Shown here: in pieces, positions 23,795 to 32,278 of the stretch | Numbering within the stretch: position 1 is the stretch's first letter | How the letters are laid out: each line of letters starts with the position of its first letter | DNA from: CAYNYF01 sp964401385 | Lineage (GTDB): Bacteria > Planctomycetota > Phycisphaerae > SM23-33 | DNA: 35,478 bases | Reading direction: 5' to 3' | Assembly: GCA_964401385.1 (NCBI GenBank) | Contig: CAYNYF010000044.1 | Location: 1-35,478, forward strand | Translations under genes and position numbers: made by a program | The notes under the pieces: generated by a model | The model's input: the letters and a program-made list of their open reading frames with translations, nothing else | Database searches by the model: none | What the model was told of the DNA's origin: nothing

Positions 23795-24119
23795 GATAGG
23801 GAATAGGGACCAGGCACCAGGGACCAGGGAACAAGCAGAAGATAGGGACTAGGGACTAGGGACCAGGCAGCAGATAGGGACTTGGGACTTGGGACTTGGG
23901 ACTAGGGACTAGGGACTTGGGACTAGGGACCAGGGACCAGGCAGCAGATAGGGACTTGGGACTAGGGACTTGGGACCAGGCAGCAGGCAGCAGATAGGGA
24001 CTTGGGACCAGGCACCAGGCAGCAGATAGGGACTTGGGACTAGGGACCAGGCACCAGGGAACAGGCAACAGGCAGAAGATAGAGACTCGGGACCAGGGAC
24101 TTGGGACTTTGGGCTTGGG
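23795..24119 (+). repeat. G-rich 7-bp tandem array (GGGACTT / GGGACTA / GGGACCA) with GATA and GGCAGCA interruptions
   Basis: Units of seven bases begin GGGAC and are interrupted at intervals by GGCAGCA and GATA, giving higher-order blocks such as ggcagcagata-gggactt-gggacta. Four or more GGG tracts spaced by four bases recur many times, matching the canonical G3-N1-7 quadruplex pattern on the + strand. Frames across it only encode artefacts such as VPSPKSLVPSP. Confidence 0.85.
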
Positions 24120-24220
24120 CAAGATACGCAAGCTGGGCAACCACGTGGACGAAGAAATCAAGGTTATCGGACGTTCAAAAACGCAAGGCATTGCTAAGAA
24201 ACGACTTATGGATTCAGACC

Positions 24221-24320
24221 CCTTTGCGAAACTTTGCGAATCTTTGCGAATCTTTGCGAATCGTTGCGAATCGTTGCGAATCGTTGCGAATCGTTGCGAA
24301 TCGTTGCGTTTCTTTGCGTT
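24221..24320 (+). repeat. 10-bp tandem array, unit tcgttgcgaa, ten units
   Basis: Exactly 10-base phase through ten units: ctttgcgaa, then tctttgcgaa twice, tcgttgcgaa four times, and tcgttgcgtt and tctttgcgtt at the right edge. The same unit appears reverse-complemented at 35408-35478. The period equals roughly one helical turn. It is not a CRISPR, since there are no spacers. Confidence 0.85.
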
Positions 24321-24325
24321 GCTAC

Positions 24326-24354
24326 CTGCCCACCGCCGACAGGCAGGCGGGCGG
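24326..24354. repeat. Palindromic element beside the 10-bp array
   Basis: CCTGCCCA-ccgccga-CAGGCAGG followed by CGGGCGGGG: the reverse complement of the hairpin at 9928-9950 with an identical loop. The array-plus-hairpin composite recurs inverted at 35381-35478. Confidence 0.7.
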
Positions 24355-24470
24355 GGTTATCGGACCTGCAAATCCGGAACGCGAATGCGGCGAATTACTA
24401 CGAATGCGCGCGAATGCAGGAGGAGAAACGACAAGGCCTTTGTGGACAAGGACTTACGGATTTCGGCTCC

Positions 24471-24575
24471 GTTCCGAACGGTTCCCAATGGTACTCAATG
24501 GTACTCAATGGTATCGAATGGTACTCAATGGTATCGAATGGTACTCAACGGTATCGAATGGTTGCGAACGGTACA
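24471..24575 (+). repeat. Second 10-bp tandem array, unit aatggtactc / aatggtatcg
   Basis: About ten units in strict 10-base phase alternate between gtactcaatg and gtatcgaatg, with gttgcgaacg at the right edge linking it to the first array's unit. Gene-free. It lies immediately downstream (54 bp) of the diguanylate cyclase stop codon. Confidence 0.8.
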
Positions 24576-24628
24576 GCCCGCCCCCGGCCGGCATCTGAAC
24601 CCATGGGCTCCGCTCGGGGCGCGCGTCC

Positions 24629-27160
24629 TCATACGTCGGAGGTCGCGGCGAGGCAGACGACGCGATTGCGCCCCTTGCCCTTGGCCTGGTACATGGCCGC
24701 GTCGGCCCGGGACAGCAGCGTCCGCAGGTCCTGCTGCCCGTCGATTTCGACCAGCCCTATGCTGAGCGTTGGGCAGGCCGAGGGAGCACAGGCGGACGAA
24801 GAGTCTTCCGCGGCTCGGCGCATCCGCTCCGCGACCGCCTGGGCTTCCGACGGGGGCGCCCCTTCCAGCAGCGCGGCGAATTCGTCCCCGCCCAGTCGGG
24901 CAAGGATGTCCTCGCCCCGCAGCCGTTCTCGGACCACCTGGCTCATGCGAACCAGCACCTCGTCCCCCCTCGCGTGGCCGAAGGTGTCGTTGACAAGCTT
25001 GAAATGGTCCACGTCGAAAACCAGCAGGGCGCTCGGCGTGCCCCGGCGGGCGCGAGCGATTGCCCGGTTGGCCACCTCCTCGAACGTCGCCCGGTTAGGC
25101 AGGCCGGTCAACGGATCCTGGGTGGCCAGGTGGGCAAGGTGCTCTTCGTACCTCTTGCGGTCGGTGATGTCCCAGAAAATGGCCAGGATGGCGACGGTGT
25201 TGCCCGTCGCGTCTACGATGGGCGTCTTGACCGTCTGCACGGTCAGCTCTCGCCCGTCGTCGATGAACTGCTCTTCTATGGTCTCCGTCCGGCCGGACTC
25301 CATGATCCGCTTGTCGTCCGCCCGATACTTTTCGGCCAGCTCCTTCGGGAAGAAATCGTAATCTGTCTTTCCCACCAACTCCTCGGGTGTGATGCCGACT
25401 ACCCGGGCGAAGTTTTCATTGCAGGAAACGTAGACCAAATTCCGGTCCTTGGAGAAGATCTTCTGGGGAAGGTGCTCAAGCAGCGTCCTGTACTTGGCCT
25501 CGCTCTCCCGGAGCTGTTCCTCGGCCTGTTTGTGCTCGATGGCTTTTCCCAGCCACTCGGCCACGGCTTTGAGCAGGGCGTGCTCTTCATCTATAAAAGC
25601 GCTGTCCCCTGCGTCCGGGGCAGGCTGGCAATAGCAGAGGCCGACCGAACCGACCTTCTCGCCGTGGGCCACGACGTCAGCCGCCAGGCGGGCCGCGGGC
25701 GTTGCCCACGATTCGTCGTTCGTCTCGAACGTCCGGCCGTCGTAGCAAATACGCGCGCACGCCGATTCGGGATGCACAAAGGCCGCGGGCAACATCCGCA
25801 CGGTTTCGGCCAGTATGCCCTCGAGGGAGGCGCCGGGCCGCTGGGCGATCTCACTGAGGCCGTACAGGCAATTGAGTTCCTTGACGCGCTGAGCCAGGTC
25901 GCGCAGGAGCCGGTCCTTTTCCTTGCGGGCCAGCCTCTCCTGGCTGATGTCGCGAAAAACGAGGACGCCGCCAGCCACGCGCCCGGCGGCATCGAGGATC
26001 GGGGCAGCGCTGTCGGCGATGGGCCGCTCCGTGCGGTCCCGGCTGATCAGGAGGGCGTGGTTGCCCATTTCCACAACGCGCCGGGTGGGGATCGCCTCTT
26101 CGAGCGGATTCCGAAGCGGAGCGCGGGTCTGCTCGTCCACCAGGACGAACACTTCGCCCAGGGGCTTGCCCCCGGCCTGCTCGAGCGTCCAGCCGGTCAG
26201 TTCTTCGGCCGCCTTGTTCAGCCGTGTCACGCGCCGGTCCGTGTCTGTCGCGATCACCCCGTCGCCGATGCTGGCCAGCGTGATCCGGAGCCCCTCCTCG
26301 CTTTCACGCAGGGCCGCCTGGGCCCGTTCACGCTCCGCGACCTCCGAGACCAGGGCGGCGTTGGCGTCCTCCAGGACGCTCTTGACGACGAGCGTCCTGG
26401 ACAGCCCCTCCGTCATCCGGTCGAAGGCCCTGCCCAGCTCGCCGAGTTCATCCCTTCTAGCGGTGTCTACTCTGTAGCTCAGGTCGCCGCCTGCTACTGC
26501 GCGGGCGCCTTCTTGCAGCGTCCGAAGCGGTCTCACGATCGACCTCGATGTGAGAAACGCCGCGACCAGCGCGATGACCGCAGCGCAGACAGTTGTCAGT
26601 ACGACAGCCCAGGCACCGGCAACGTGGGCTCTGTGAATTGCGGTTTCCGCTTCGGTCAGTTCTTGCATATGAACCGCTTTGTGTGCTCTGGCCTGTTTCA
26701 TCAGAGCGGCGACCGCTGGATGGACTGTTTCCTCCTCTTTTCTCGACAGTTCATCAGCAGGTATCCCCTGCCTTTTCAGATCAATGATCGCTGCGATCGC
26801 TGAACTAAGCGTTTTTGTTTTGGCCACCAGTTCCTCGGCGACGTGCTGCTCTTGCGGCCCAATATGCGTTTCGTGCCGCAAGTGCTTCAGTGCAGCCTTC
26901 CCGAGGTCGTCCAGGAATGATTGTACAAGCTCTGAATCTTTCTCTCTCCCGTGAAGCATGTACTCCATCAAGTGATGATGTGCTTGAGTCGCCAGACGCT
27001 CCATGTCAGCCATGGCGATTGCGCCGGGGATGACGTCGCCCTTCAACGCTTCAAACTCTTCGCGTATCTGGCGGTGTGTGCGCAAAGAGAGGAACGTGAC
27101 CGGCGCTATCATGGCGACAACGACCAGGAAACCGATGGCCAGTTTCGTTCTGATCTTCAT
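24629..27160 (-). CDS. Membrane sensor diguanylate cyclase (4HB-HAMP-PAS-GAF-PAS-GGDEF)
   Basis: An 843-residue sensor that makes cyclic di-GMP. TM1 is near residues 8-26, a helical extracytoplasmic sensor (about 30-180, rich in His and Glu) follows, and TM2 is near 183-205. A HAMP linker (SIVRPLRTLQEGARAVAGGD) comes next, then PAS (about 295-410: LASIGDGVIATDTDRRV), GAF (about 430-560) and a second PAS (about 565-685: HLPQKIFSKDRNLVYVSCNE). The C-terminal GGDEF domain shows DPLTGLPNRATFEEVA, DVDHFKLVNDTFGH and the catalytic loop LGGDEFAAL (G757 on). RGED (748-751), five residues before GGDEF, is an intact inhibitory I-site, so product feedback is expected. It lies 60 bases after the HD-GYP gene, in one operon. 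Confidence 0.92.
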   Translation of the reverse strand: MKIRTKLAIGFLVVVAMIAPVTFLSLRTHRQIREEFEALKGDVIPGAIAMADMERLATQAHHHLMEYMLHGREKDSELVQSFLDDLGKAALKHLRHETHIGPQEQHVAEELVAKTKTLSSAIAAIIDLKRQGIPADELSRKEEETVHPAVAALMKQARAHKAVHMQELTEAETAIHRAHVAGAWAVVLTTVCAAVIALVAAFLTSRSIVRPLRTLQEGARAVAGGDLSYRVDTARRDELGELGRAFDRMTEGLSRTLVVKSVLEDANAALVSEVAERERAQAALRESEEGLRITLASIGDGVIATDTDRRVTRLNKAAEELTGWTLEQAGGKPLGEVFVLVDEQTRAPLRNPLEEAIPTRRVVEMGNHALLISRDRTERPIADSAAPILDAAGRVAGGVLVFRDISQERLARKEKDRLLRDLAQRVKELNCLYGLSEIAQRPGASLEGILAETVRMLPAAFVHPESACARICYDGRTFETNDESWATPAARLAADVVAHGEKVGSVGLCYCQPAPDAGDSAFIDEEHALLKAVAEWLGKAIEHKQAEEQLRESEAKYRTLLEHLPQKIFSKDRNLVYVSCNENFARVVGITPEELVGKTDYDFFPKELAEKYRADDKRIMESGRTETIEEQFIDDGRELTVQTVKTPIVDATGNTVAILAIFWDITDRKRYEEHLAHLATQDPLTGLPNRATFEEVANRAIARARRGTPSALLVFDVDHFKLVNDTFGHARGDEVLVRMSQVVRERLRGEDILARLGGDEFAALLEGAPPSEAQAVAERMRRAAEDSSSACAPSACPTLSIGLVEIDGQQDLRTLLSRADAAMYQAKGKGRNRVVCLAATSDV

Positions 27161-27220
27161 CTCATGTCTGTCTCAAAGGGCTCAGCACTCAGTCAAAATG
27201 ACACTTGCACGCGGGGGGTG

Positions 27221-28261
27221 CTAGCGGGGCACCGCCTGGGCGGCTCGGCCCGGCAGCACGAGGGCATCGACGTTCGCCTCGTACCAGCGGACGGCCGCGG
27301 CGACAATCTGCGGGTCGAACTGGCTGCCCGCTCCCCGCTCAAGTTCGCCGAGCATCTTCTCGGCCGGGTAGCCCGCCTTGTACGTCCGCTCCATGAGCAT
27401 GGCGTCCATGGAATCGGCAACGTTCATGATCCGCGCGCCGAGGGGGATTTCCTCGCCGGCCAGGCCGTCCGGGTAGCCCGCCCCGTCCCAGCGTTCGTGA
27501 TGGTGGCGGATCAGTTGGGCCTCTTCACGAAACAGCGTGACGCTGGCGACGATCTCCGCTCCGATGGCCGGGTGGCGGCGGATGTGCTCGAACTCCTCGT
27601 CCGTCAGCTTGCCCGGCTTGGTGAGAATGTAGTCGGGGACGCCGATCTTGCCCACGTCGTGCAGGAGCGACGAGACGCGAACCTGCTCGACGAGGGCCTC
27701 CGGGGCGCCCAAGGCCCCGGCCAGGCGGGTCGCGTAGTGCGCCACCTGCTCGCTGTGCCGGCGGGTGTAGGGGTCCTTGGCCTCGACGGCCCGGACGAGG
27801 GCGCGGACGCTTTCCAGGGACGCCTGCTTGGCCTGCGCGCTGAGGTCCATGGCCTCGGACGCTCGGGCCGGGAGTCTGGGGATCTCCGTGCCGTTTTGTA
27901 CGGCCTTGCGGACCAAGGCGGTGAGCTCGTCCACGTCGATGGGCTTCTCCAGGTAGTCGTAGGCGCCCAGCATCAGGGCTTGGGCGAGGGGGTCCCGGGC
28001 GCCCACGTCCGTGATCAGGATCACCTTGCACCCGGGACAATGCTTGCGAGCGCGGGCCAGGAGCTCAAGGCCGCTCAGCCCCGGCAGGGCGATGTCGACG
28101 ATGAGGAGTCTGAAGGGACAGCTACCGAGCCGTTCGATGGCCGTCGGGCCATCGGCGGCCGTATGGCAGTCGAAGCCCTGCTTGGACAGCTCCTTGGCGA
28201 TCAGCCTGCACACCGACGGCTGGTCGTCGACGATGAGGATGCTTGCCGAATCGATCTCCAT
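27221..28261 (-). CDS. Response regulator with HD-GYP cyclic-di-GMP phosphodiesterase domain
   Basis: The product is 346 residues. The REC domain (1-125) has the acidic pair in ILIVDDQPS, the phospho-acceptor D56 in LLIVDIALPG, a conserved Thr in ILITDVG and K106 in LEKPIDV. The HD-GYP domain (about 145-335) has SLLHDVGKIGVPDYIL (H201-D202), HIRRHPAIG, HHHERWDGAGYPDG (GYP at 262-264) and NVADSMDAM, all catalytic and metal positions present. It should degrade cyclic di-GMP when phosphorylated. No histidine kinase is adjacent; the downstream cyclase of opposite activity is in the same transcription unit. The ribosome site is weak (GGATGG). Known family role: motility, biofilm and adhesion control. 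Confidence 0.93.
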   Translation of the reverse strand: MEIDSASILIVDDQPSVCRLIAKELSKQGFDCHTAADGPTAIERLGSCPFRLLIVDIALPGLSGLELLARARKHCPGCKVILITDVGARDPLAQALMLGAYDYLEKPIDVDELTALVRKAVQNGTEIPRLPARASEAMDLSAQAKQASLESVRALVRAVEAKDPYTRRHSEQVAHYATRLAGALGAPEALVEQVRVSSLLHDVGKIGVPDYILTKPGKLTDEEFEHIRRHPAIGAEIVASVTLFREEAQLIRHHHERWDGAGYPDGLAGEEIPLGARIMNVADSMDAMLMERTYKAGYPAEKMLGELERGAGSQFDPQIVAAAVRWYEANVDALVLPGRAAQAVPR

Positions 28262-28360
28262 GCCGCACCATCCACGACCTGTCAGCCCGACCCGGTTTGC
28301 GTGGGGGCGCAGACACCCCGTATGAGGTGCATCGGCGCCCGGAGGGCACGGCTTGAGTAA

Positions 28361-28597
28361 TCAACGACGAGAACCGCTCGGCCCTGCCGGTCGCCTTGGC
28401 CCAGGCGGAATGCTCGGCCGGCCCGGCCAATCGTGGTAAAAGTGCTGACACGGTCCCTCCACAAACCCGTCCAAGCCGTGCTCTCCCGGCAGTGCATTCA
28501 GCTTCCGATAGAAAGGATGCCCCAGGGCCTGGGGCATCTCGGTTACCGCCACCCACAGCTCCGACTGCCGTTCCCTCGCCCGCTTGCCCATCGCCAT
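28361..28597 (-). pseudogene. 5' fragment of a transposase gene
   Basis: The piece reads MAMGKRARERQSELWVAVTE, then MPQALGHPFYRKLNALPGEH and GLDGFVEGPCQHFYHDWPGR before passing into unrelated sequence (PSIPPGPRRPAGPSG). The pattern 'MGKRxRERQxxxWV ... ExPQxxGHPFYxxLNxxLxExGFDxFVExLCxxFY...GRPSxxPG' is the N-terminus of a widespread IS transposase family whose full length is about 450 residues. Only about 60 residues survive, with no terminal repeats recognised, so it is a dead remnant. An in-frame ATG 12 codons upstream (28633) may belong to flanking DNA. Confidence 0.6.
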
Positions 28598-28610
28598 GTG
28601 CGCGTCCTCC

Positions 28611-28638
28611 TTGACCGCTTCAACGATTACCATACCAT
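28611..28638 (+). promoter_or_regulatory. Candidate promoter for the M14-like gene
   Basis: TTGACC (28611-28616), a 16-base spacer and TACCAT (28633-28638) at the edge of the transposase fragment. It would leave a leader of about 150 bases before 28797. Confidence 0.35.
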
Positions 28639-28796
28639 GCGTCTCAAGAGGCCTTTCTCAACGGGCTGCTAGCGGGCCTGTGCACGTCGCCGGTAGCTTT
28701 GGACCCGCCGGCCGCGCGGACATCCGCCGCGGGCCGGTGATGGGTGCCGACCTTCGCCGGGCGGCAGGACGGACGGATGGATCGAGGGAGGTTGAG

Positions 28797-30032
28797 ATGT
28801 CCACTTCGGCCAGGCCGGGATACGAGGACACCCAGGAACTGATCGACCGCCTTCGGGCGTCGGCGGGGCCGCTGGTCCAGGTGTCCGACCTGGGGCAGTC
28901 CGTCCAGGGTAGGACGATTCGCTGTGCGGTATTGACCGACCCGGCCGTGCCGGCCGACGACAAGCAGCACGTCCTGGTCGTCGCCGGGCAGCACGGAACG
29001 GAAGAGAGCGGCCGGGCGATGGCGATGGCGCTTCTGGAGGACCTCGCCTCCGGCCAGGCCGAGGCCGCCGAGACCGTCGCCAAGCAGGTTGTCGCGGTGG
29101 TGCCGTGCGCCAACCCCGACGGGGCCGTGCACGATACTTATCACAACGCCGACGACGTGGACATCGCCCACACCTATGCCTGGGACGCCCCGGCGGCCAC
29201 GCCCGAGGGCCGCTGCCTGGAGCAGTTCGCCGCCCAGTTCGTCCCCGACGTCGTCGTGGACATCCACGGCCGGGCGGGGGGAGGCATGAAAGAGCTGGCC
29301 TGGCTGATGCCGGCGTGGGGGTTTTCCTCCGATCGATACTTCCTGACCGCGATCTCGATGGCGATGGCCCGGGCGGGCGAGCAAGCCGGCTTTCCGCAGT
29401 GCGAGTTCTCTCCGCCGGGTGAGCTGCAACGACGGGAAGGCAACGTGCTCATGCTGGGGGAGAAGATGGCCGGGCAGTTCAAGTCCCTCGCCCTGGGCCT
29501 GGAGACGATCGAGCAGTATTACCGCCGGGACGACTGGCAGGCGACGGGCCTGGTCAGGCTGCGGCGGCTGCTGCGCTTCGGCAATGAGGACGCCTTTGGC
29601 CTCGGCGAGCCGGGCTACCCGAACTGCCTGGTCTCGGGCAACCGGATTCAGGGGCTGAAGGCCCACGGCAGGACGGCCGAGCGGCGGCGGGCCAATCGAG
29701 TGGAGCTGACGCGCTTCCTGCGGCGGAACTGGGCGATCGTGGACCGCGGGGCCGACGGGCTGGACCGCTGCGCCAAGGTGAAGGTGTTCTCGAAGAGCTG
29801 TCCGGGCCCAAACCCTCAGCGGTTCGCCATTCTGCTGCGGTTCAAGAAGCCTTGCCGGGTCCGTTCGGTGCGGTGGCGCGGGCGGGAGCTGTCCGCCGGC
29901 GACGACCACGGCTATCGGACCTGGGAGGACAGCTGCTCTCGCTTCTGCCAGGCGAATATCGCCGAGCCCTTCGGCGGGCCGGAGCGGTTCCTGGTCGTGG
30001 GTTACGACTCGCCGTACTTGCCAGGCTCGTGA
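28797..30032 (+). CDS. M14-family zinc carboxypeptidase / succinylglutamate-desuccinylase-like enzyme
   Basis: The product is 411 residues. ATG 28797 is chosen for GAGGGAGG upstream; a longer in-frame frame runs back into the transposase scrap. The zinc site is VVAGQHGTEESG (H66-x2-E69) with VVVDIHG (H157) as third ligand, and VPCANPDGAVHD carries the NPDG substrate-binding motif of M14 peptidases. The C-terminal third (from about 290: AKVKVFSKSCPGPNPQRFAI) looks like an added beta domain. There is no signal peptide, so cytoplasmic action is expected. Relatives remove C-terminal residues or acyl groups from amino-acid conjugates and peptidoglycan peptides; which applies is not visible. The neighbouring flavodoxin is same-strand but 200 bases away, so probably separate. 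Confidence 0.8.
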   Translation: MSTSARPGYEDTQELIDRLRASAGPLVQVSDLGQSVQGRTIRCAVLTDPAVPADDKQHVLVVAGQHGTEESGRAMAMALLEDLASGQAEAAETVAKQVVAVVPCANPDGAVHDTYHNADDVDIAHTYAWDAPAATPEGRCLEQFAAQFVPDVVVDIHGRAGGGMKELAWLMPAWGFSSDRYFLTAISMAMARAGEQAGFPQCEFSPPGELQRREGNVLMLGEKMAGQFKSLALGLETIEQYYRRDDWQATGLVRLRRLLRFGNEDAFGLGEPGYPNCLVSGNRIQGLKAHGRTAERRRANRVELTRFLRRNWAIVDRGADGLDRCAKVKVFSKSCPGPNPQRFAILLRFKKPCRVRSVRWRGRELSAGDDHGYRTWEDSCSRFCQANIAEPFGGPERFLVVGYDSPYLPGS

Positions 30033-30236
30033 GCCGGCATTTCCCATCCGACCGGCGGCCGATGCCCGTCGCGGGCCGCCGTCGCTCATTGCGCCCGGCC
30101 GAGACGGAAGTGCGTCCTCCCCGCCGGCGCCGGCGGCGCGGCTGGCATGGGAAGGAAAACATGCTAGACTCATCGTCGGCGTGAGTCCTTGTCTCGATCT
30201 GATTTGGGTAAGGTCAACAGCATCGGAGCTGGCCAC

Positions 30237-30767
30237 ATGTCGACGCGAACTCAGAACTCCACGCAACAGGAACAAGTCCAAGGCGCCGCCCGCGGCAGGG
30301 CGCTGGCGGTTTACTACTCTCGAACCGGCGTGACGAAAACCGTGGCGGAGGCCATCGCCCAACGGCTCGGGGCCGATGTGGAAGAACTCATCGACACCAA
30401 GAGCCGGAAGGGCCCCCTGGGCTTTGTCATCGCCGGCAAGGACGCGGTCCGCAAGAAGCTCACGCGGATCGAGCCGGTCAAGAAGACCCCGGCCGACTAC
30501 GACCTGGTGGTGATCGGCACGCCCGTCTGGGCCGGCACCATGGCCTCGGCCGTGCGGACGTATCTCAGCCAGCGCGGCAGCGAGATGAAGAAGGTCGCGC
30601 TGTTCTGCACCCAGGGCGGCAAAAGCCCGGGGCACACCTTGGAGGACATGCAGGAGCTTTGCGGCAAGCCGCCCGTCGAGACCCTCTCGCTCAGGACCAA
30701 GACCGTCAAGTCCGGCGACTTCGCGGGCGCCGTCGACGCCTTCGTCGAGCGGCTGAAACAATCGTAG
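30237..30767 (+). CDS. Flavodoxin-family protein
   Basis: A 176-residue FMN-binding flavodoxin-like protein. ATG 30237 has GGAG 8 bases upstream; the in-frame start at 30189 lacks one. About 22 hydrophilic residues precede the domain. GRALAVYYSRTGVTKTVAEA is the phosphate-binding loop (T/S-rich, after strand one), YDLVVIGTPVWAGTMASAV is the second FMN loop with its aromatic, and KKVALFCTQGG is the third. Such proteins carry electrons or act as NAD(P)H-quinone or menaquinone-dependent oxidoreductase partners. The long basic loop (KSRKGPLGFVIAGKDAVRKK) is typical of the menaquinone-dependent protoporphyrinogen oxidase-like subgroup. Function beyond electron transfer is not determined. Confidence 0.88.
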   Translation: MSTRTQNSTQQEQVQGAARGRALAVYYSRTGVTKTVAEAIAQRLGADVEELIDTKSRKGPLGFVIAGKDAVRKKLTRIEPVKKTPADYDLVVIGTPVWAGTMASAVRTYLSQRGSEMKKVALFCTQGGKSPGHTLEDMQELCGKPPVETLSLRTKTVKSGDFAGAVDAFVERLKQS

Positions 30768-31080
30768 CCCGGAGCGGCTATCGGCTGCCGACGCCCTCGG
30801 CGCCTGGTTGGCGTCAGCGCCTCGGTCCGGAAGATCTCGGGCGAAGGCACGACCGGGGCGGGCCCGGAGAGTCGGCAAGCGGGATGAATAGAAGGCGGCG
30901 GCCCGGGGGAGCGTGTACCCGCTTCCCCGGGAGCGGCCAGCCTTTTCCGCGTCGTGGGGGTACAGCCCGCGCCATGTCCGGGTCCGGCCGCCTTTGACCG
31001 CCGTTTCGATTGTCGTCGCTACCTTTGCTGCATCCCTACATACACTGTCGCCGCCGGCCTGTAAAAGGTTCGGTTGCATG
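30768..31080. other. Gene-free convergent gap between flavodoxin and sigma-factor genes
   Basis: No gene seen. Short GC palindromes near 30795-30825 (cggcgcctgg...ggcgtcagcgcc) could end both convergent transcripts. The right end (31015-31075) is AT-richer. Confidence 0.4.
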
Positions 31081-32184
31081 TCAGGACGACTCTCCCTCGC
31101 CGGCCTGCGCCTCGAGTACCGCCCGCAGCATCCAGCGCATGGACGAACGCGTCTTCGGGTCCCGCTCGTCAAGCAGGGCTCGGGCCGCCGCCCGCCAGTC
31201 CACGTCGCCCGCGTGCAGGCTCAGGCAGTAGGACGCGCGCCGGCGGACGCGCTTGGACACGTCCGCCAGCCGCTTGACCACCAGCGGCATGAACTCCCGC
31301 CGCCTCCGCTCGGCGCTGACGTCGATCCGCAGGATCGCGTCCACCGCGTTCCGCCGAACCTTCTTGTTGGCATCCTCCAGCGCGCTCTTGAGAAGTCCGA
31401 CGATGATCTCCTTGGTGTCGGCCGACTCGCACGTCCTGATCAGGCCCATCGCGGTCGCCCGGGTCGGCGAGTACGGCGACTCAAGCGCCTTGACGAAGCC
31501 CTGGATCCCCCGCGAGCCGATCTTCTTCAGCTCCGAGACCAGCTTCGCCCACGGGATGGGCGGGCTGTCGTCTCGCGGCGAGAGCCGCGCGAGAATTTCG
31601 AAGACCCGCTGGGCGAAGTTCTCTTTCGGCGATTCGGATTTCAACACGTCTTCGACCATGTGCAGCATCTCCTCTTTGAGTTTTCCCCGAGCGTCGTGCA
31701 GTCGGCGCTTGACCGTGCCCGCCGGCACTTCCTGCATCCGGGCCACCTCACCGATCGAGTAGCCGTTGATGTAATAAAGCGTCGTCGTCTCGCGCTGTAC
31801 CTTGGAAAGCCGGGCGATGGCGGCCAGCACCTGGTCGCGAAACTCCCGCCGCTCCAGCTCGGCCTGCGGCGTCGGCGAGGTGCCGGGTCGCTTGCCCATC
31901 TGCTGGACGTTCATCGTCACTCGCCGCCGGCGCAGGTGGTCGATGCAGTGATGAATCGTCACCGATCTCAGCCACGCTCCCAGCCGCGACGGGTCTTTCA
32001 GATTGCCGAGGCGCTCGAACGCGGCCACGAACACGCCCTGGGCCACGTCCTCGGCCTCGTGGAAGTCGCCCAGGCGGGCCAGGGCGACGGCGAAGACCGC
32101 GTCCTGATACCGATTCACGATCGGCGCGAACGCCTCGGGGCCGCCGGCCATCGCGTCCATGATGAGTTCCGCGTCGCGTTTCAT
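31081..32184 (-). CDS. ECF sigma factor fused to a HEAT-like C-terminal domain
   Basis: The product is 367 residues; standard ECF factors are about 180-200. Residues about 20-90 are sigma region 2 (IVNRYQDAVFAVALARLGDF, then EAEDVAQGVFVAAFERL and the DNA-melting helix WLRSVTIHHCIDHLRRRR). Residues about 118-170 are region 4 (LSKVQRETTTLYYINGYSIG and EVARMQEVPAGTVKRRLHDA). Residues 175-367 form tandem helical repeats with alternating basic patches (PTRATAMGLIRTCE, DANKKVRRNAVDAILRID, VSKRVRRRASYCLSLHA, DPKTRSSMRWMLRAVLE), a HEAT-like array. No anti-sigma gene is adjacent, so the tail may sense or bind the control partner; this is inferred. A promoter lies at 32250-32278. The nearby flavodoxin is convergent. 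Confidence 0.85.
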   Translation of the reverse strand: MKRDAELIMDAMAGGPEAFAPIVNRYQDAVFAVALARLGDFHEAEDVAQGVFVAAFERLGNLKDPSRLGAWLRSVTIHHCIDHLRRRRVTMNVQQMGKRPGTSPTPQAELERREFRDQVLAAIARLSKVQRETTTLYYINGYSIGEVARMQEVPAGTVKRRLHDARGKLKEEMLHMVEDVLKSESPKENFAQRVFEILARLSPRDDSPPIPWAKLVSELKKIGSRGIQGFVKALESPYSPTRATAMGLIRTCESADTKEIIVGLLKSALEDANKKVRRNAVDAILRIDVSAERRRREFMPLVVKRLADVSKRVRRRASYCLSLHAGDVDWRAAARALLDERDPKTRSSMRWMLRAVLEAQAGEGESS

Positions 32185-32249
32185 TGGTTGCCGGTCATTT
32201 CCATGCTTCCCCGTAAACGTCGAACACTTCGCCCCGGAGGTTCGCTTGG

Positions 32250-32278
32250 ATGGTAACTTTTCGACCGGGGCGTGACAA
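32250..32278 (-). promoter_or_regulatory. Promoter for the ECF sigma factor gene
   Basis: On the minus strand, TTGTCA (32278-32273), a 17-base spacer and TACCAT (32255-32250), 65 bases before the start codon. A tiny frame MEMTGNQ ends in TGA overlapping the sigma start (ATGA), a possible coupled leader. The rest of the gap 32185-32543 shows no gene. Confidence 0.5.

Noticed and set aside
23795..24119. Secreted proline/serine-rich protein on the minus strand (VPSPKSLVPSP...)
   Set aside because: Produced by translation of the 7-bp DNA repeat; no ribosome site and no conserved flanks.
24221..24575. CRISPR array
   Set aside because: Units are only 10 bases and contiguous, with no unique spacers and no cas genes in the window.
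28644..31172. Long minus-strand open frame (842 codons) opposite the M14 and flavodoxin genes
   Set aside because: No domain pattern, and its composition is that of a reverse-complement shadow; both plus-strand genes have catalytic motifs and ribosome sites.
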